In this document: one piece after another, positions 28,377 to 37,884 of the stretch | Numbering within the stretch: the first letter of the stretch is position 1 | How the letters are laid out: the number at the start of each line of letters is the position of its first letter | DNA from: Tritrichomonas foetus | Lineage: Eukaryota; Parabasalia; Tritrichomonadida; Tritrichomonadidae | Length of the DNA: 45,165 nt | Direction: 5' to 3' | Assembly (NCBI GenBank): GCA_001839685.1 | Contig: MLAK01000326.1 | Location: 32,051 to 77,215, forward strand | The notes under the pieces: model-generated | Told to the model about the DNA's origin: nothing | What the model saw: the letters and a program-made list of their open reading frames with translations, nothing else | Database searches by the model: none | Program-made: the position numbers and the translations under genes

Positions 28377-29202
28377 TTTCTTCTTATTCATGAAATTTAA
28401 TTATTTATCATAATATGCTCTTGGAAGCTAACTCTGTTATTATTGTTGTTGTTATATAATGTTTTATTTGTTTAAATGTTATTAAGTTTTGATTTTGTTT
28501 TTGTTTTTTAGTTTGTTTGTCTTTCATAAAACTATATTGTTAATAATCATTTTTAGACATCTTTTTTAACATGATTAAAATTAAAGGAAAAAATTTACGA
28601 ACATATTATTTGTATTGTAAAATGTAATACAGCTACATCATAATGATTAACATTAGTATGATTCAGGTTAATCAATATGATAAAGACTAATGTTAATTGC
28701 ATGGATCCAATAATATCATTATCAGGTAAATTTGAACAGCTAAATCAATTCATAAATTTTAATGATATTTATGAATCATTTAAATGAAGACTTTTCAGAG
28801 GATGTTTGATATCGAAATAATTCTCGTATTTCTCGTTAAAGAAATGAGAAAATAGCCAAAAATGAATATAACGATGAGTTTTTATAATTTTGCTATGTCA
28901 TTCAGAAACATGATCTCATCAGGCGAAAATGAAATCCTTAAACATCCAAGGGTTTAAGACTTCTTCTCAGTTTTTCTATGTTAGTGTTGATGTGAACGAT
29001 TTATATTAAGTAACATTGGCATTTGAACAATCATGATAAATTATATTTCAAAAAAAATCATAAAAACAATAATACATTATCTCTAAGTGATATGTATTAT
29101 GAATGGATAGTTTTTATTTGTAAATAAATATATTTTGAATTTGAATTTTTAAATCTGACACAATAACTGGTCAATTTCTTTCAAAAGTTGGGCCACCCTT
29201 GG
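28377..29202. other. Spacer before the ribosomal protein gene
   Basis: About 825 bp with no ORF of note. A perfect 12-bp inverted repeat (28646-28657 and 28686-28697, 28-base loop) is the only structure I see. Confidence 0.5.
28646..28697. repeat. 12-bp perfect inverted repeat
   Basis: ATTAACATTAGT at 28646-28657 and its reverse complement at 28686-28697, separated by 28 bases. Function unknown. Confidence 0.7.
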
Positions 29203-29208
29203 CCTTTT
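29203..29208 (+). promoter_or_regulatory. CCTTTT motif just before the ribosomal protein ATG
   Basis: CCTTTT four bases upstream of the ATG at 29212. In Trichomonas a CCTTT-type motif (M5) acts as an alternative start-site element, often in housekeeping genes. This would imply an almost leaderless mRNA. Based on the motif only. Confidence 0.4.
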
Positions 29209-29211
29209 GAA

Positions 29212-29988
29212 ATGCAAGCTCAAGATCGTGAACAAGCCATCAAGCTGATGCTCGCCGCCAAGGTTCATATTGGCTCATCCAACCTTTCATACGGAATGAC
29301 CAACTACGCATTCACCCGTACAAAGTCTGGAAGCTATATCATGAATCTTGGCATGACATGGGAAAAGATCAAACTCGCTGCCCGCATGATCTACGCCGTC
29401 GATGAACCACGTGATGTTCTTGCTATCTCCGCCAAGCCATTCGGCCAACGTGCTGTCCACAAATTCTCACAATTCCTCGGCACACTTTGCATCAACCAAA
29501 GATTCACACCAGGTCTTTTCACTAACCACTCAATCGCCGGAAAGTTCGCCGAACCACGTTTGATCATCGTCTGCGATCCAAACACCGATTCACAAGCCAT
29601 CCACGAAGCCGCCTACGCCAACATCCCATGCATCGCCCTCTGCGACACNGANGCCAAGATCGAATACGTNGACTGCGTCATCCCATGCAACACCAAGAAC
29701 AAGACCGCCATCGGTCTCGTCATGTGGCTCCTCACCCGCGAAGTTTTAAGACTCCGTGGCGAACTCTTGAGAGCCCAAGAATGGAAGGTTCTCCCAGATC
29801 TCTTCTTCTACCGTGATGCCTCCGATGAACAACGCATCCAAGACGCCCTCGATAACGAAGGCGAGGAAGCCGCCACACAAGAGGGAGAAGATGCCTCCGC
29901 TCCAGTTGCTGCTGCAATCCCAGCCGACAACGCTGGTCACGCAAGCGAACAAGAATGGAACAACGCCGGCCAAGCTGGTGGATGGTAA
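29212..29988 (+). CDS. RPSA: 40S ribosomal protein SA (uS2 family)
   Basis: 258 residues from the ATG at 29212; the open frame begins slightly upstream but without an ATG. Recognised by [74 protein letters not shown] and the ALCDTDAKIEYVDCVIPCN block of eukaryotic uS2. The C-terminus is acidic and ends in [11 protein letters not shown], like the variable tail of SA proteins. Its codons are strongly biased to C-ending triplets, unlike its neighbours, as expected for a highly expressed gene. Three ambiguous bases (29649, 29652, 29670) all fall at third codon positions, leaving Thr, Asp/Glu and Val codons. Confidence 0.97.
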   Translation: MQAQDREQAIKLMLAAKVHIGSSNLSYGMTNYAFTRTKSGSYIMNLGMTWEKIKLAARMIYAVDEPRDVLAISAKPFGQRAVHKFSQFLGTLCINQRFTPGLFTNHSIAGKFAEPRLIIVCDPNTDSQAIHEAAYANIPCIALCDXXAKIEYXDCVIPCNTKNKTAIGLVMWLLTREVLRLRGELLRAQEWKVLPDLFFYRDASDEQRIQDALDNEGEEAATQEGEDASAPVAAAIPADNAGHASEQEWNNAGQAGGW

Positions 29989-30530
29989 TAAAGAATTGAA
30001 GCACTCCCTAATTCTCATTTTTTTTTCTTCTTTTTCTTCTTCTCGTAAGCAAGCTTTAGTCTATAAAGGCTTTCCGGTTGTTGGTCATGAAATCAAGTCA
30101 AATCCATTTGATGAAAATGGTGATTTGCTTGCAGCTTTTCTAATATTCAGGAGGAACTCAGAGGATAGATGATGGCTCTAAGTGATGTGCCGAATCTCTT
30201 GTTTTTCTCGTCAAGAATAATTGTTTATCTAGTTTGTGTATGATTGTGTTTATAACAACCACAAAATTTTTTGATTTATAAGTTTTTCATAGCCTGAAAA
30301 TTTTCCTGGCTATAATGTTTGAATGATGGGGCTATTATTGAATCTATATTGTGTCAATTGGGCTATTATTGAGTCTATCAATTGATCCACAATGTCAAGT
30401 TAGCTGATTTATCGTGAAAAATTGTAAATGAAAGAACAAGACACAGATGAAATAAAATATAATTATAAGTTATATGTTACTAATTTTATTATAAAGAAAA
30501 CAGAAACTATATTATACCTGAATAAGAAAA
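29989..30530. other. Convergent spacer
   Basis: About 540 bp. 30040-30172 is open in one frame and reads like protein (KQALVYKGFPVVGHEIKS), but has no start, domain or clear context; possibly a gene relic. A 31-bp imperfect direct repeat (gggctattattga) is at 30329-30378. No other feature. Confidence 0.4.
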
Positions 30531-31487
30531 TCAGAGTATTTCATTGAGTGGCTTGCATTTTTCATCGTCCTCCCCATCAACAATGATATTATTTTTCTTT
30601 TTAGAGTAAACTCCATATTGAATAAGTGTGATAACATCGAAAAGCATCGGTACAAACGAACCAGTCAAATATGGAACCTGCATCCAAATATATACCAAGT
30701 TTTTACTTCTAAATAAAACAGATGCAACATAAGAAAGATTAGAGGCAACCATAAGAATAACAAAAGTCAGACTCAAGTCTTTCACTTGTTTCTGCTTGAA
30801 GTTTTTGACAACTTGAGGAATGCGGGACCCAATGAAAATAAAGGTTCCAATCCATCCAAATATTGTTCCAACAAGTTCTCTTCCTTGATATGGATCAGCC
30901 CAATTGAATGCACTTCCACTTGCAATTAAAGCATTCAGCATTAATCCAGTTGTGGAACTTTTTGATGAATCGACAAATTTTGGAATATTATTGTCGACTT
31001 CATTACCATCCATTTCATTGATATCATCCATTTCATTTCCATTGTCATCTTCATCATTACTTGTCGTTTTAGAATTAGTTTCATCACTTTCAAAATTTTC
31101 AATATTTTTGATTTCATTAAATTTAAAGCGTCGGCATTTGACATTATTGTAGATGTACTGATAGTATATAAATTGAAAGAATAATGCCGAGTCAAAAAAC
31201 AAATCAATAATTCCTGTTAAAATTTGTGTGAATGATCCATGGTTGAAAACAACACCAAACATTGTTAGACAGCTTCCTGCCCAAATTAAACCAAATAAGA
31301 ATGGTGAAATACCAGAAACATCCTTTGTTTTGTAATTACTGATGAGTTGAGGAAAAGCACAAATGACTCGAATGACATCTGCAAATAAACCAAAAGAGAA
31401 TGATGTTATTTCCATAGGTGTTGAAATGCAGTCATCGAATATATTTTTAATCCAATGAATGTAGTTCTCGTTCTCGCAAACGCTCAT
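30531..31487 (-). CDS. PQ-loop repeat membrane transporter (SLC66/Ypq-like), copy 1
   Basis: 318 residues from the ATG at 31487, chosen because the paralogue at 33884 starts at the matching residue (M-[ST]-VC-x-x-ENYIHWIK). An upstream in-frame ATG would add 28 poorly conserved residues. About seven membrane spans, with two PQ motifs: FPQLISNYKTKDVSG in the first half and RIPQVVKNFKQKQVKD in the second. Between them is a roughly 55-residue Asp/Glu/Asn-rich loop. Related to lysosomal/vacuolar cationic amino acid exporters (human PQLC2, yeast Ypq1), so probably an endolysosomal amino acid transporter; the substrate is inferred. Tandem duplicate of 32979-33884. Confidence 0.85.
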   Translation of the reverse strand: MSVCENENYIHWIKNIFDDCISTPMEITSFSFGLFADVIRVICAFPQLISNYKTKDVSGISPFLFGLIWAGSCLTMFGVVFNHGSFTQILTGIIDLFFDSALFFQFIYYQYIYNNVKCRRFKFNEIKNIENFESDETNSKTTSNDEDDNGNEMDDINEMDGNEVDNNIPKFVDSSKSSTTGLMLNALIASGSAFNWADPYQGRELVGTIFGWIGTFIFIGSRIPQVVKNFKQKQVKDLSLTFVILMVASNLSYVASVLFRSKNLVYIWMQVPYLTGSFVPMLFDVITLIQYGVYSKKKNNIIVDGEDDEKCKPLNEIL

Positions 31488-31516
31488 GAAGAAATATTTT
31501 TTGAGCGATAAATAAT

Positions 31517-31521
31517 TGTGA
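31517..31521 (-). promoter_or_regulatory. Initiator-like TCACA of PQ-loop copy 1
   Basis: CCCTCACAATTA on the minus strand, with putative start 32 bases before the ATG at 31487. If used, the upstream in-frame ATG is not transcribed, which supports the shorter protein. Confidence 0.35.
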
Positions 31522-31684
31522 GGGATATAAAATTGAGAAATTAGAAATTGCGATATCATTGAACTTTTCAATATATCGTTTTTCGTATTTCACAATATTT
31601 TCTATTCGTGATTTCACAATTTTCTCTCTATATTCAGAAAAAAATACAAAAATTGAGTAAATTGTGAAAGATGGTAATACACGG

Positions 31685-31716
31685 TAGGTGATTCAAACAG
31701 TCGTTTTGATCACCTA
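31685..31716. repeat. Hairpin-forming inverted repeat with AAACAGTCGTTTTGAT core
   Basis: TAGGTGATTCAAA (31685-31697) pairs with TTTGATCACCTA (31705-31716) with one bulged T around a 7-base loop. The core recurs at 34323-34340. It lies about 200 bp upstream of PQ-loop copy 1. Confidence 0.65.
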
Positions 31717-32205
31717 TTCAATTTATCGAAGACTTATAGACCAGTGAAATGGAATTTGTTATTTATTTTCAAAGTCAAAATGAGCTAATAGGTTAACCAT
31801 GTCATTCTTTTTATCATCCCAGAATTATCTCAAAGATATTTTGGTCCCAATAAATAAAAGTTGTCTCAAAACATTTCTAAATTTGATTATCGTTTTTTCT
31901 TTGAATAATGAATTTTATCATTTTTGCTAACCTATTTTATTTAATGAAGTTTTAATTTATTCCTCCACAAGTTGATCAATATTTCAGCCAGAAATTCACC
32001 TTCACATTGACCAAAATTGGCCGAAATCTTTTGGTTTGGACATACAGATGTATAATATAATCACATGGAATTGAATAGAATTGCTATTCTTTATTACTTT
32101 TTGAGAAAACCATCAATTTTTTATCGAAATTGGATTCTTTTGTCTTTCAGAGAAACACTTATTGGCATTTTTTTCAATGTAATCTTATCTTTAATGATTT
32201 CTTAA
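31717..32205. other. Spacer in the PQ-loop cluster
   Basis: About 490 bp, AT-rich, frames full of stops. No supportable feature. Confidence 0.5.
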
Positions 32206-32699
32206 TCTTTATTTTGGTTTCTGGCATCGTTTGTTTTTGGTACTTCATTACTCCAAGACGACATCAAAATTGTAGTTTGTATTGGTGATCCCAATCACGA
32301 TAGCCAACAATTGTTTCATTGCTAATATGTTTACTTAAAGAATCATTCATTAAAGAATGAGAATTTTGTCCATCAATCTGAAAAATTAATAAAAGAATCT
32401 GAAATAGACTGTCATGATAGTGTTAATACCGCATGGACTAAAGCTATAGAATACCTCAAAAATGATAAAATCTTTGATTATCGATTATATATCAATATTT
32501 TGAAATGATTAATATCAATGGTAAATATTATTTTTTTACAGATTCGATATCTTTTATCACTGTTAAAAAATATGAAAATGGAGTAGTTACTGGCACAATC
32601 GAATTCAAAAAAGTCGATCAATCCATTATTATATGTCAATATTTTTCCATATTAGATGTAATTTATCATCTCTATAATACTTATGAAATCACAATATGA
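32206..32699 (+). pseudogene. Possible decayed gene between the two PQ-loop genes
   Basis: One frame reads protein-like text from 32206 (DDIKIVVCIGDPNHDSQQ) through a stop near 32323 and on to SEIDCHDSVNTAWTKAIEYL before a stop at 32506. A +2 shift continues as a 64-codon ORF (32505-32699; GKYYFFTDSISFITVKKYEN). The codon pattern and composition look coding, but stops and a frameshift break it. I do not recognise the family. Confidence 0.35.
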
Positions 32700-32978
32700 T
32701 GTTGTTCCAGGATATTTATATATTAATATAATTTCACTATTAATTACCGTACATTTGCCAAATGGTTAGCTATGTGACAAAATATACGTACAGAATTAAT
32801 TCAATTAAAAATAATTCTTGAGTGAATAAAGTGCAAAAATAAATATTAAGAATATTTTTTCTGTTGTATCGTGTTATAATAATCTAGTCGAGTATTATTG
32901 GGAAAAGAAAAATATCAATTATGGCAACAAATAAATTTTATTCCACAAAGTAAAAAAAAAATAACAAACATAAATTGT

Positions 32979-33884
32979 TCAATATTCATTATTTTCTGAA
33001 ATAAGGTTTTCTTTCTGTCGCATCTTTTCAGTGTAGTTCTTTCCATTGAGTTCAACTCCATCAACAATCACCAAATCTGTCTTTTTATTCTTGGAATAAA
33101 CAAAGTATTGTGTAATTGAAACCAAGTCGAGAAACATTGGTCCAAAAGCACCAACCAAATAAGGGACTTGCATCCACAAATACACCAAATTGTTACTTTT
33201 GAACAACACTGACAAAATGTAGGACAAATTTGACACGCACATTAAAATCACAAAAGCAAGACTTAAATCTTTGACTTGTTTTTGTTTGAAATTTTGGATA
33301 GCTTGAGGAATTCGTGAACCAATATAAATGCAAGATCCAACCCATCCAAAAACGGTACCAGCTATTTGTTTTCCTTGATAAGGCTCAGCCCAATTGAATG
33401 CGCTTCCTCCCATCATCAGCACGTTCATTAAAAGAGCAGAATTACTTGGTGTTGTTTCTGAAAAACGAGCTGGATCTTTTTTATCTACATTTGAATCAAT
33501 TGAATTGAAAAATTGGTTCATTTTGGATTTTCTACTACATTTTCGATAAATATATCGATAGTAAAAGAATTGAAAATAAAGTATAGAATCAAAAAACAAA
33601 TCAATAATGCCTGTCAGAATTTGTGTGAATGATCCATGGTTTATAAAAACACCAAACATGGTTAAACAGCTTCCCAACCAGATAAGGGCAAACAGAAATG
33701 GTGAAATACCAGAAACATCTTTACTTTTGTAGTTATCAACGAGCTGTGGAATTGCACAGACGATTCTGATGACATCTGCAAAAAGACCAAACGAAAAAGA
33801 GGTTATTTCCATTGGTGTTGATATACAATCGTCAAAGATATCCTTGATCCAATGAATATAGTTCTCGGAGTCGCAAACAGTCAT
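32979..33884 (-). CDS. PQ-loop repeat membrane transporter (SLC66/Ypq-like), copy 2
   Basis: 301 residues, about seven membrane spans, with PQ motifs IPQLVDNYKSKDVSG and RIPQAIQNFKQKQVKD. It is strongly similar to copy 1 at 30531-31487 along its whole length, except that the central hydrophilic loop is shorter and basic instead of long and acidic. The C-terminal tails also differ. Same strand and same order, so this is a tandem duplication with about 1.5 kb between copies. The predicted role is amino acid transport across an endolysosomal membrane, from the family. A TCACA initiator-like motif is 10 bases upstream. Confidence 0.87.
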   Translation of the reverse strand: MTVCDSENYIHWIKDIFDDCISTPMEITSFSFGLFADVIRIVCAIPQLVDNYKSKDVSGISPFLFALIWLGSCLTMFGVFINHGSFTQILTGIIDLFFDSILYFQFFYYRYIYRKCSRKSKMNQFFNSIDSNVDKKDPARFSETTPSNSALLMNVLMMGGSAFNWAEPYQGKQIAGTVFGWVGSCIYIGSRIPQAIQNFKQKQVKDLSLAFVILMCVSNLSYILSVLFKSNNLVYLWMQVPYLVGAFGPMFLDLVSITQYFVYSKNKKTDLVIVDGVELNGKNYTEKMRQKENLISENNEY

Positions 33885-33891
33885 TCTTTAT

Positions 33892-33896
33892 TGTGA
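33892..33896 (-). promoter_or_regulatory. Initiator-like TCACA of PQ-loop copy 2
   Basis: GATTCACAATAAAGAATG on the minus strand; putative start at 33894, giving a 10-base leader. One of the clearest examples in the window. Confidence 0.5.
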
Positions 33897-34726
33897 ATCA
33901 TGTTCTTCTCAAAAATTCAATAGTCGGCTTTTTGTTAAACGGCAATAAACTTTTTAATAATTTCTTAACCAGATTTTCTTTTGAGATTTGAAAAGCGTTA
34001 AATAATATTGAATGTATACACAAATAATTCTATGAAATTGTATAATGAGATAGTTCAATCTTTTGAATTTCAAATATTTGAAAAGAAATATTAAATAACA
34101 CCTTTAGACAGGTTTTTCATTATTAAGATATATTATGAAACAAAAATATAAATATTATGATAATTAAAATATCAAATATTTAAAAACCAAAATTAATTGA
34201 CATTTTCCAGTTTTATATCAAGATACAAATAGAACAATGGTTGATATGCTGGCTCTTTATTTGAATTCATATTGAATAATTTCAAATGAATTCAAATTTC
34301 AATCATCATCAAAAATTTTGATCCAAACGGTCGTTTTGATGATGCTTTGTTCGACTTTTTTCGAGGACAGTTACTCTAAGATACAAATATTTCACTAATT
34401 CTATGTTATTTGTAATGGTCTGTACATATGAAATTGAAATTCTGAATTTCTGTATTGGTGAACTTTTTCTAAAAGATTTTCAAAGATGTCTCAATTTATC
34501 CATCATTCCACGCGAAACTCTGATAAAATGAATAGAAAAAATTCAATCTAGTTTGATTCAGTAAGAAGTAATGATTTAAACAATGAATACATATAAATTG
34601 TAATACTTTTTGACCTGTCTCAAAAATATATATTGGTTGTCAAGTTGCCAGTGAAGGTTAACTTTTTGTGTGATTTTTCCTTTGGAGAGAGATCTCTAGT
34701 ATTGAATCGTAAAATCTGTTAATATT
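33897..34726. other. Divergent spacer between PQ-loop copy 2 and the BspA-like gene
   Basis: About 830 bp, no gene. Holds the inverted repeat at 34304-34344 described separately. Confidence 0.5.
34304..34344. repeat. 11-bp perfect inverted repeat with AAACGGTCGTTTTGAT core
   Basis: CATCATCAAAA (34304-34314) and its exact reverse complement (34334-34344) flank a 19-base loop. The CAAACGGTCGTTTTGAT part matches 31694-31710 at all but one base. It lies about 420 bp upstream of PQ-loop copy 2. Confidence 0.7.
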
Positions 34727-34731
34727 TCATT
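34727..34731 (+). promoter_or_regulatory. Initiator-like TCATT of the BspA-like gene
   Basis: TTTCATTATCAATTCATAATG; putative start at 34729, a 14-base leader. A second TCATA lies just before the ATG. Confidence 0.4.
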
Positions 34732-34742
34732 ATCAATTCATA

Positions 34743-36239
34743 ATGATGTGTTCTCTTATCCTTTTTTTCTTTGTTCTTTCTTATTCAGATGTTCAAGATG
34801 CATTATCGACAAGTTATTCTTATCAATACAATCAAACAGATTTAACAGCAGGTGTGACTGGATTAATAGAATCTACAATTTCAAATCTTTTAATTCCATC
34901 ACAAATAAGTTACAATGATCAAACATACACTATCACTTCAATCAATTATGGTGCTTTTGATTCAAATACTATAATTCACACTGTGGAAATTCCATTTAGT
35001 GTGTTGACTATTCATGATTTTGCATTTTATAGTTGCGTAAATCTACAAAACATCATCTTTGATGATGAATCTCAATTGACAACTATTGGAAGTAATGCTT
35101 TTGCATTATGTTCAAGCGCCAAAGGAAATTTAATTTTACCAAATACAATCATAAATATTGGAAGTTCAGCTTTTCAAAGTTGCGGCTTTAACGGACTTCT
35201 TATTTTACCTAATACTTTATCAAAAATTAATAATTTCTTGTTTAGTGACTGTGTTTATTTTGTTGGAACTTTAACAATCCCAAAATCGGTAGAATTAATC
35301 GGTGCATATGCCTTTCGTCACTGCTATTATTTTACAGAACTTATTTTCGAAGAAACCAACGATAATTTATTGGAAATTCAAACACATGCGTTTTATCGAG
35401 TACACAGTTGCACAAATTCTCTTATTTTGCCTGATTCAATCAAAATAATAGGAGAAAATTGTTTCTTTGCTTGTAGTGGGTTTTCTTCTCTTCATTTACC
35501 GAATAACTTATCATCATTAGGAAGTCGTGGATTCTCTGATTGCTTTTTTGGTGGCGATTTGATTATTCCTGACAACATCACTTTGATTGATGAATATGCT
35601 TTTTATGGATGTGGGGGATTCACTTCATTGACACTTCCCGAAAATTTAGTTCATATTTATTATTCATCATTTAAAGGATGTTATGGTTTTAAAGGTGAGC
35701 TTTACATTCCATCCAAAGTTCAAAAAATCGTATATGAATGCTTTCAAGATTGCACAGGATTTGATTCCTTGGTGATTGCAGCAACTGATTTAATTGAATT
35801 CGGACATTCAGCTTTTGTGAATTGTAAGTTTAGTTCAGTCAGATATTGCGGAAAATTTGATATTTCTGCAATATCAGCTTTTAATTTTGATGATGTTTCT
35901 ATTGTTGAAGTATCTGATGACTATACATTTAGCTCTGCTGGTGGATTACCTATTATTCAAACTGCATATTTAAACATTGAAAATATTTGTTTATCATGTA
36001 ATAATCTTCCAAACTGCATTTCATGTTCATCATCAATTGGTGGATGTCTTCAATGCAGTGATGGGTTAGGAACAAATCGAGAAAATACTGAAGAATGCGT
36101 TGCATGTAATGAAAATTGCACAAAATGTACTTATGAAGATTACTGCACCGAATGCGATAAACATTTTGTCTTAATAAAGGAAAAATGTTGTTTAGTAATA
36201 GATAAATGTGAAGTTTATATAGGGTGTCCGGAGGCGTGA
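34743..36239 (+). CDS. BspA-like leucine-rich repeat surface protein, 3' end cut by a mariner element
   Basis: 498 residues as read. Signal peptide at about 1-18. A run of TpLRR/LRR_5-type repeats (about 50-370) follows, with the typical I-x-x-x-AF-x-x-C...L-x-LP-x-x-[LIV] pattern (IGSNAFALC, LILPNTI, IGAYAFRHC, LTLPENL). A Cys-rich region (about 405-490) has repeated CxxC pairs. The last six residues are encoded by the mariner terminal repeat, whose sequence supplies the stop at 36237-36239. BspA-like proteins form the largest surface-protein family in trichomonads and many have C-terminal membrane anchors. The downstream remainder of this gene lies at 37499-37644, in a frame that would be continuous if the element and one TA were absent. 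Confidence 0.88.
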   Translation: MMCSLILFFFVLSYSDVQDALSTSYSYQYNQTDLTAGVTGLIESTISNLLIPSQISYNDQTYTITSINYGAFDSNTIIHTVEIPFSVLTIHDFAFYSCVNLQNIIFDDESQLTTIGSNAFALCSSAKGNLILPNTIINIGSSAFQSCGFNGLLILPNTLSKINNFLFSDCVYFVGTLTIPKSVELIGAYAFRHCYYFTELIFEETNDNLLEIQTHAFYRVHSCTNSLILPDSIKIIGENCFFACSGFSSLHLPNNLSSLGSRGFSDCFFGGDLIIPDNITLIDEYAFYGCGGFTSLTLPENLVHIYYSSFKGCYGFKGELYIPSKVQKIVYECFQDCTGFDSLVIAATDLIEFGHSAFVNCKFSSVRYCGKFDISAISAFNFDDVSIVEVSDDYTFSSAGGLPIIQTAYLNIENICLSCNNLPNCISCSSSIGGCLQCSDGLGTNRENTEECVACNENCTKCTYEDYCTECDKHFVLIKEKCCLVIDKCEVYIGCPEA

Positions 36240-36247
36240 TGTCACTA
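36220..36247 (+). repeat. Left mariner terminal inverted repeat
   Basis: Pairs with 37469-37496; the four mismatches are clustered at TIR positions 13-16. Includes the TGA that terminates the interrupted host gene. Confidence 0.93.
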
Positions 36248-36422
36248 CCCACATTAGAAGTGAAATCAATACATTATATTTATAAATAATAAACTATGCA
36301 ATGTTAACATAAAAATTTTGAAAACAATTTTTTTTTCTCTTGACTGAAAATAGAGATAAAGAATCTTTTTCATAAAAAAAAAGAATAATTTATAAACGTA
36401 CACGATGCACGTTTATTAAAAA

Positions 36423-37420
36423 ATGATTGATCAACATTCAATCATAACTTTTCTGCAGCTTGAAGGAAAAAGGGGCAAAGAAATATATGAAGAAATGAAG
36501 AGTGTCTTGAAAGAAAAATGTTTGTCTCAAAGACAAATCTACCGAGTCATGGCAGAACTGAACAGAAGTCAAAACACACAGCCTGTGAAAAAAGAGAAAA
36601 AGTGCCAAAGTTATGATATTCTTGACTGGAAAATTTTAGATGTTTTAACCGAATTTCCACATTCATCGTGTCGATATATTGCTAATGTTTTAGGTGAACC
36701 AAAATCGACAATTTATGATCGTTTAACATCAAAATTAATGTATAAACATGTGCATCTTCGATGGGTGCCACATATTCTAACAGAAAATCAAAAGGCCAAT
36801 AGAGTTTTATTGGCAAAAAAACTTCTTAAAATTTTGAATGCAGAACAAAAAACTAATTTCACCTTTTTAATAACAGGAGATGAGTCTTGGTTTTATTCCA
36901 AGACTGATTTCAATACACAATGGATTCCTGAAAACTCAGTAATCCCAACNGGTTTCAGATCACTAAATTTATGGTGACTGTATTTTGGAACCCTCATGGG
37001 ATAATTCATATTGATGTTTTGCCGCCAAATGAAAAGTTTAATGCTGCATATTATATTACAGCCATTATGTCAAAAATTGTTGAGTTTAAAAACTCGAATA
37101 ATTATAAAAAATTATTTGTTCATTATGACAATGCAAAGCCTCATGTGGCAAAAATTGTCAAAAAATATATAAATGAAAACTCACTAGAATCAGTTCCACA
37201 TCCGGCATATTCACCTGATTTGGCGCCTAGCGACTTTTTTTTATTTGGAACTATTAAAGAAAAAGTTAAAGGAATTGTTTTTGAATCACCAAGCCATTTG
37301 ATTCAAACAATAGTCCAAATTTTCAATGAAATTCCATCGGAAACTTTGTTTTCAGTTTTTGCAGAATGGCAAAATAGACTGAAAAAAGTTATTGATGCCA
37401 ATGGAGACTACATATTTTGA
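36423..37420 (+). pseudogene. Mariner transposase, broken by one frameshift
   Basis: Two overlapping frames. The first, 36423-36977, holds the N-terminal helix-turn-helix region and the first catalytic Asp (TGDESWFYS). The second, open from about 36950, holds VTVFWNPHGIIHIDVLP, the second Asp (HYDNAKPH) and the third Asp (SPDLAPSDFFLFG), with exactly 34 residues between them. The frame changes between about 36930 and 36970, where an ambiguous base (36950) lies. So the break may be a consensus error from collapsed copies or a genuine lesion. Otherwise no stop codon interrupts it. Confidence 0.85.
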
Positions 37421-37468
37421 AATACTTATCAATAAAAAATGACTTATTAGAAATGACTTTATTATACT

Positions 37469-37496
37469 TAGTGACATCACATTACCGGACACCCTA
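37469..37496 (-). repeat. Right mariner terminal inverted repeat
   Basis: Reverse complement of the left repeat with four mismatches; followed by the duplicated TA at 37497-37498. Confidence 0.93.
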
Positions 37497-37498
37497 TA

Positions 37499-37644
37499 AT
37501 TTTGACTGTAGTTGTTCAATTTGTGAAGAAGATATGTTAGTCGGTAATAATGGTCAGTGCTACAAACCAACAGCAGATTTTCATCCTCCATCTTTCAAAA
37601 TAATTAAAATTTACTGTTTCTTTTATGCTGTTTTCATTCCATAG
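37499..37644 (+). pseudogene. Severed 3' part of the BspA-like gene
   Basis: Starting directly after the TA duplication, this stretch is open to a stop at 37642-37644. It continues the Cys-rich pattern of the upstream gene (CSCSICEED, then a single Cys, then a short hydrophobic end). It has no ATG of its own in a sensible place. The phase matches the upstream BspA frame once the element plus one TA is discounted. Confidence 0.85.
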
Positions 37645-37884
37645 ACTAGATTCAAAGAAAAGAATCGATCAATCCATTAATCATGATTTTCCGTTGCTGA
37701 ACCCAAGCTTCACCCTTTAACATTACGCTTGAATTAATTACATGTAATTTATATAATAAAAATAGACTTAATATGAAATTATTACAAATATTACTTTTAC
37801 ATAAATAAACAATCCGGATGAATTCGATTCTATAACCAACGAATTCGATAATATTTTTAGCGTAAAAAGTTCCATTTGAACACA

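Larger units (their letters stand above)
36220..37496 (+). mobile_element. Mariner-family DNA transposon (Tvmar-like), 1277 bp
   Basis: Terminal inverted repeats of 28 bases (36220-36247 and 37469-37496) match at 24 positions and begin TAGGGTGTCCGG. They are flanked by a TA at 36218-36219 and at 37497-37498, the target duplication expected of Tc1/mariner elements. The encoded transposase has the D,D34D signature of true mariners. Mariner elements are known in Trichomonas (Tvmar1). The insertion sits in the Cys-rich coding region of a BspA-like gene. Good TIR conservation suggests a recent event. Confidence 0.95.

Noticed and set aside
30040..30172. Protein-like open stretch after the ribosomal protein gene
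   Set aside because: No start codon or recognisable domain; too short to call, noted only as a possible relic.
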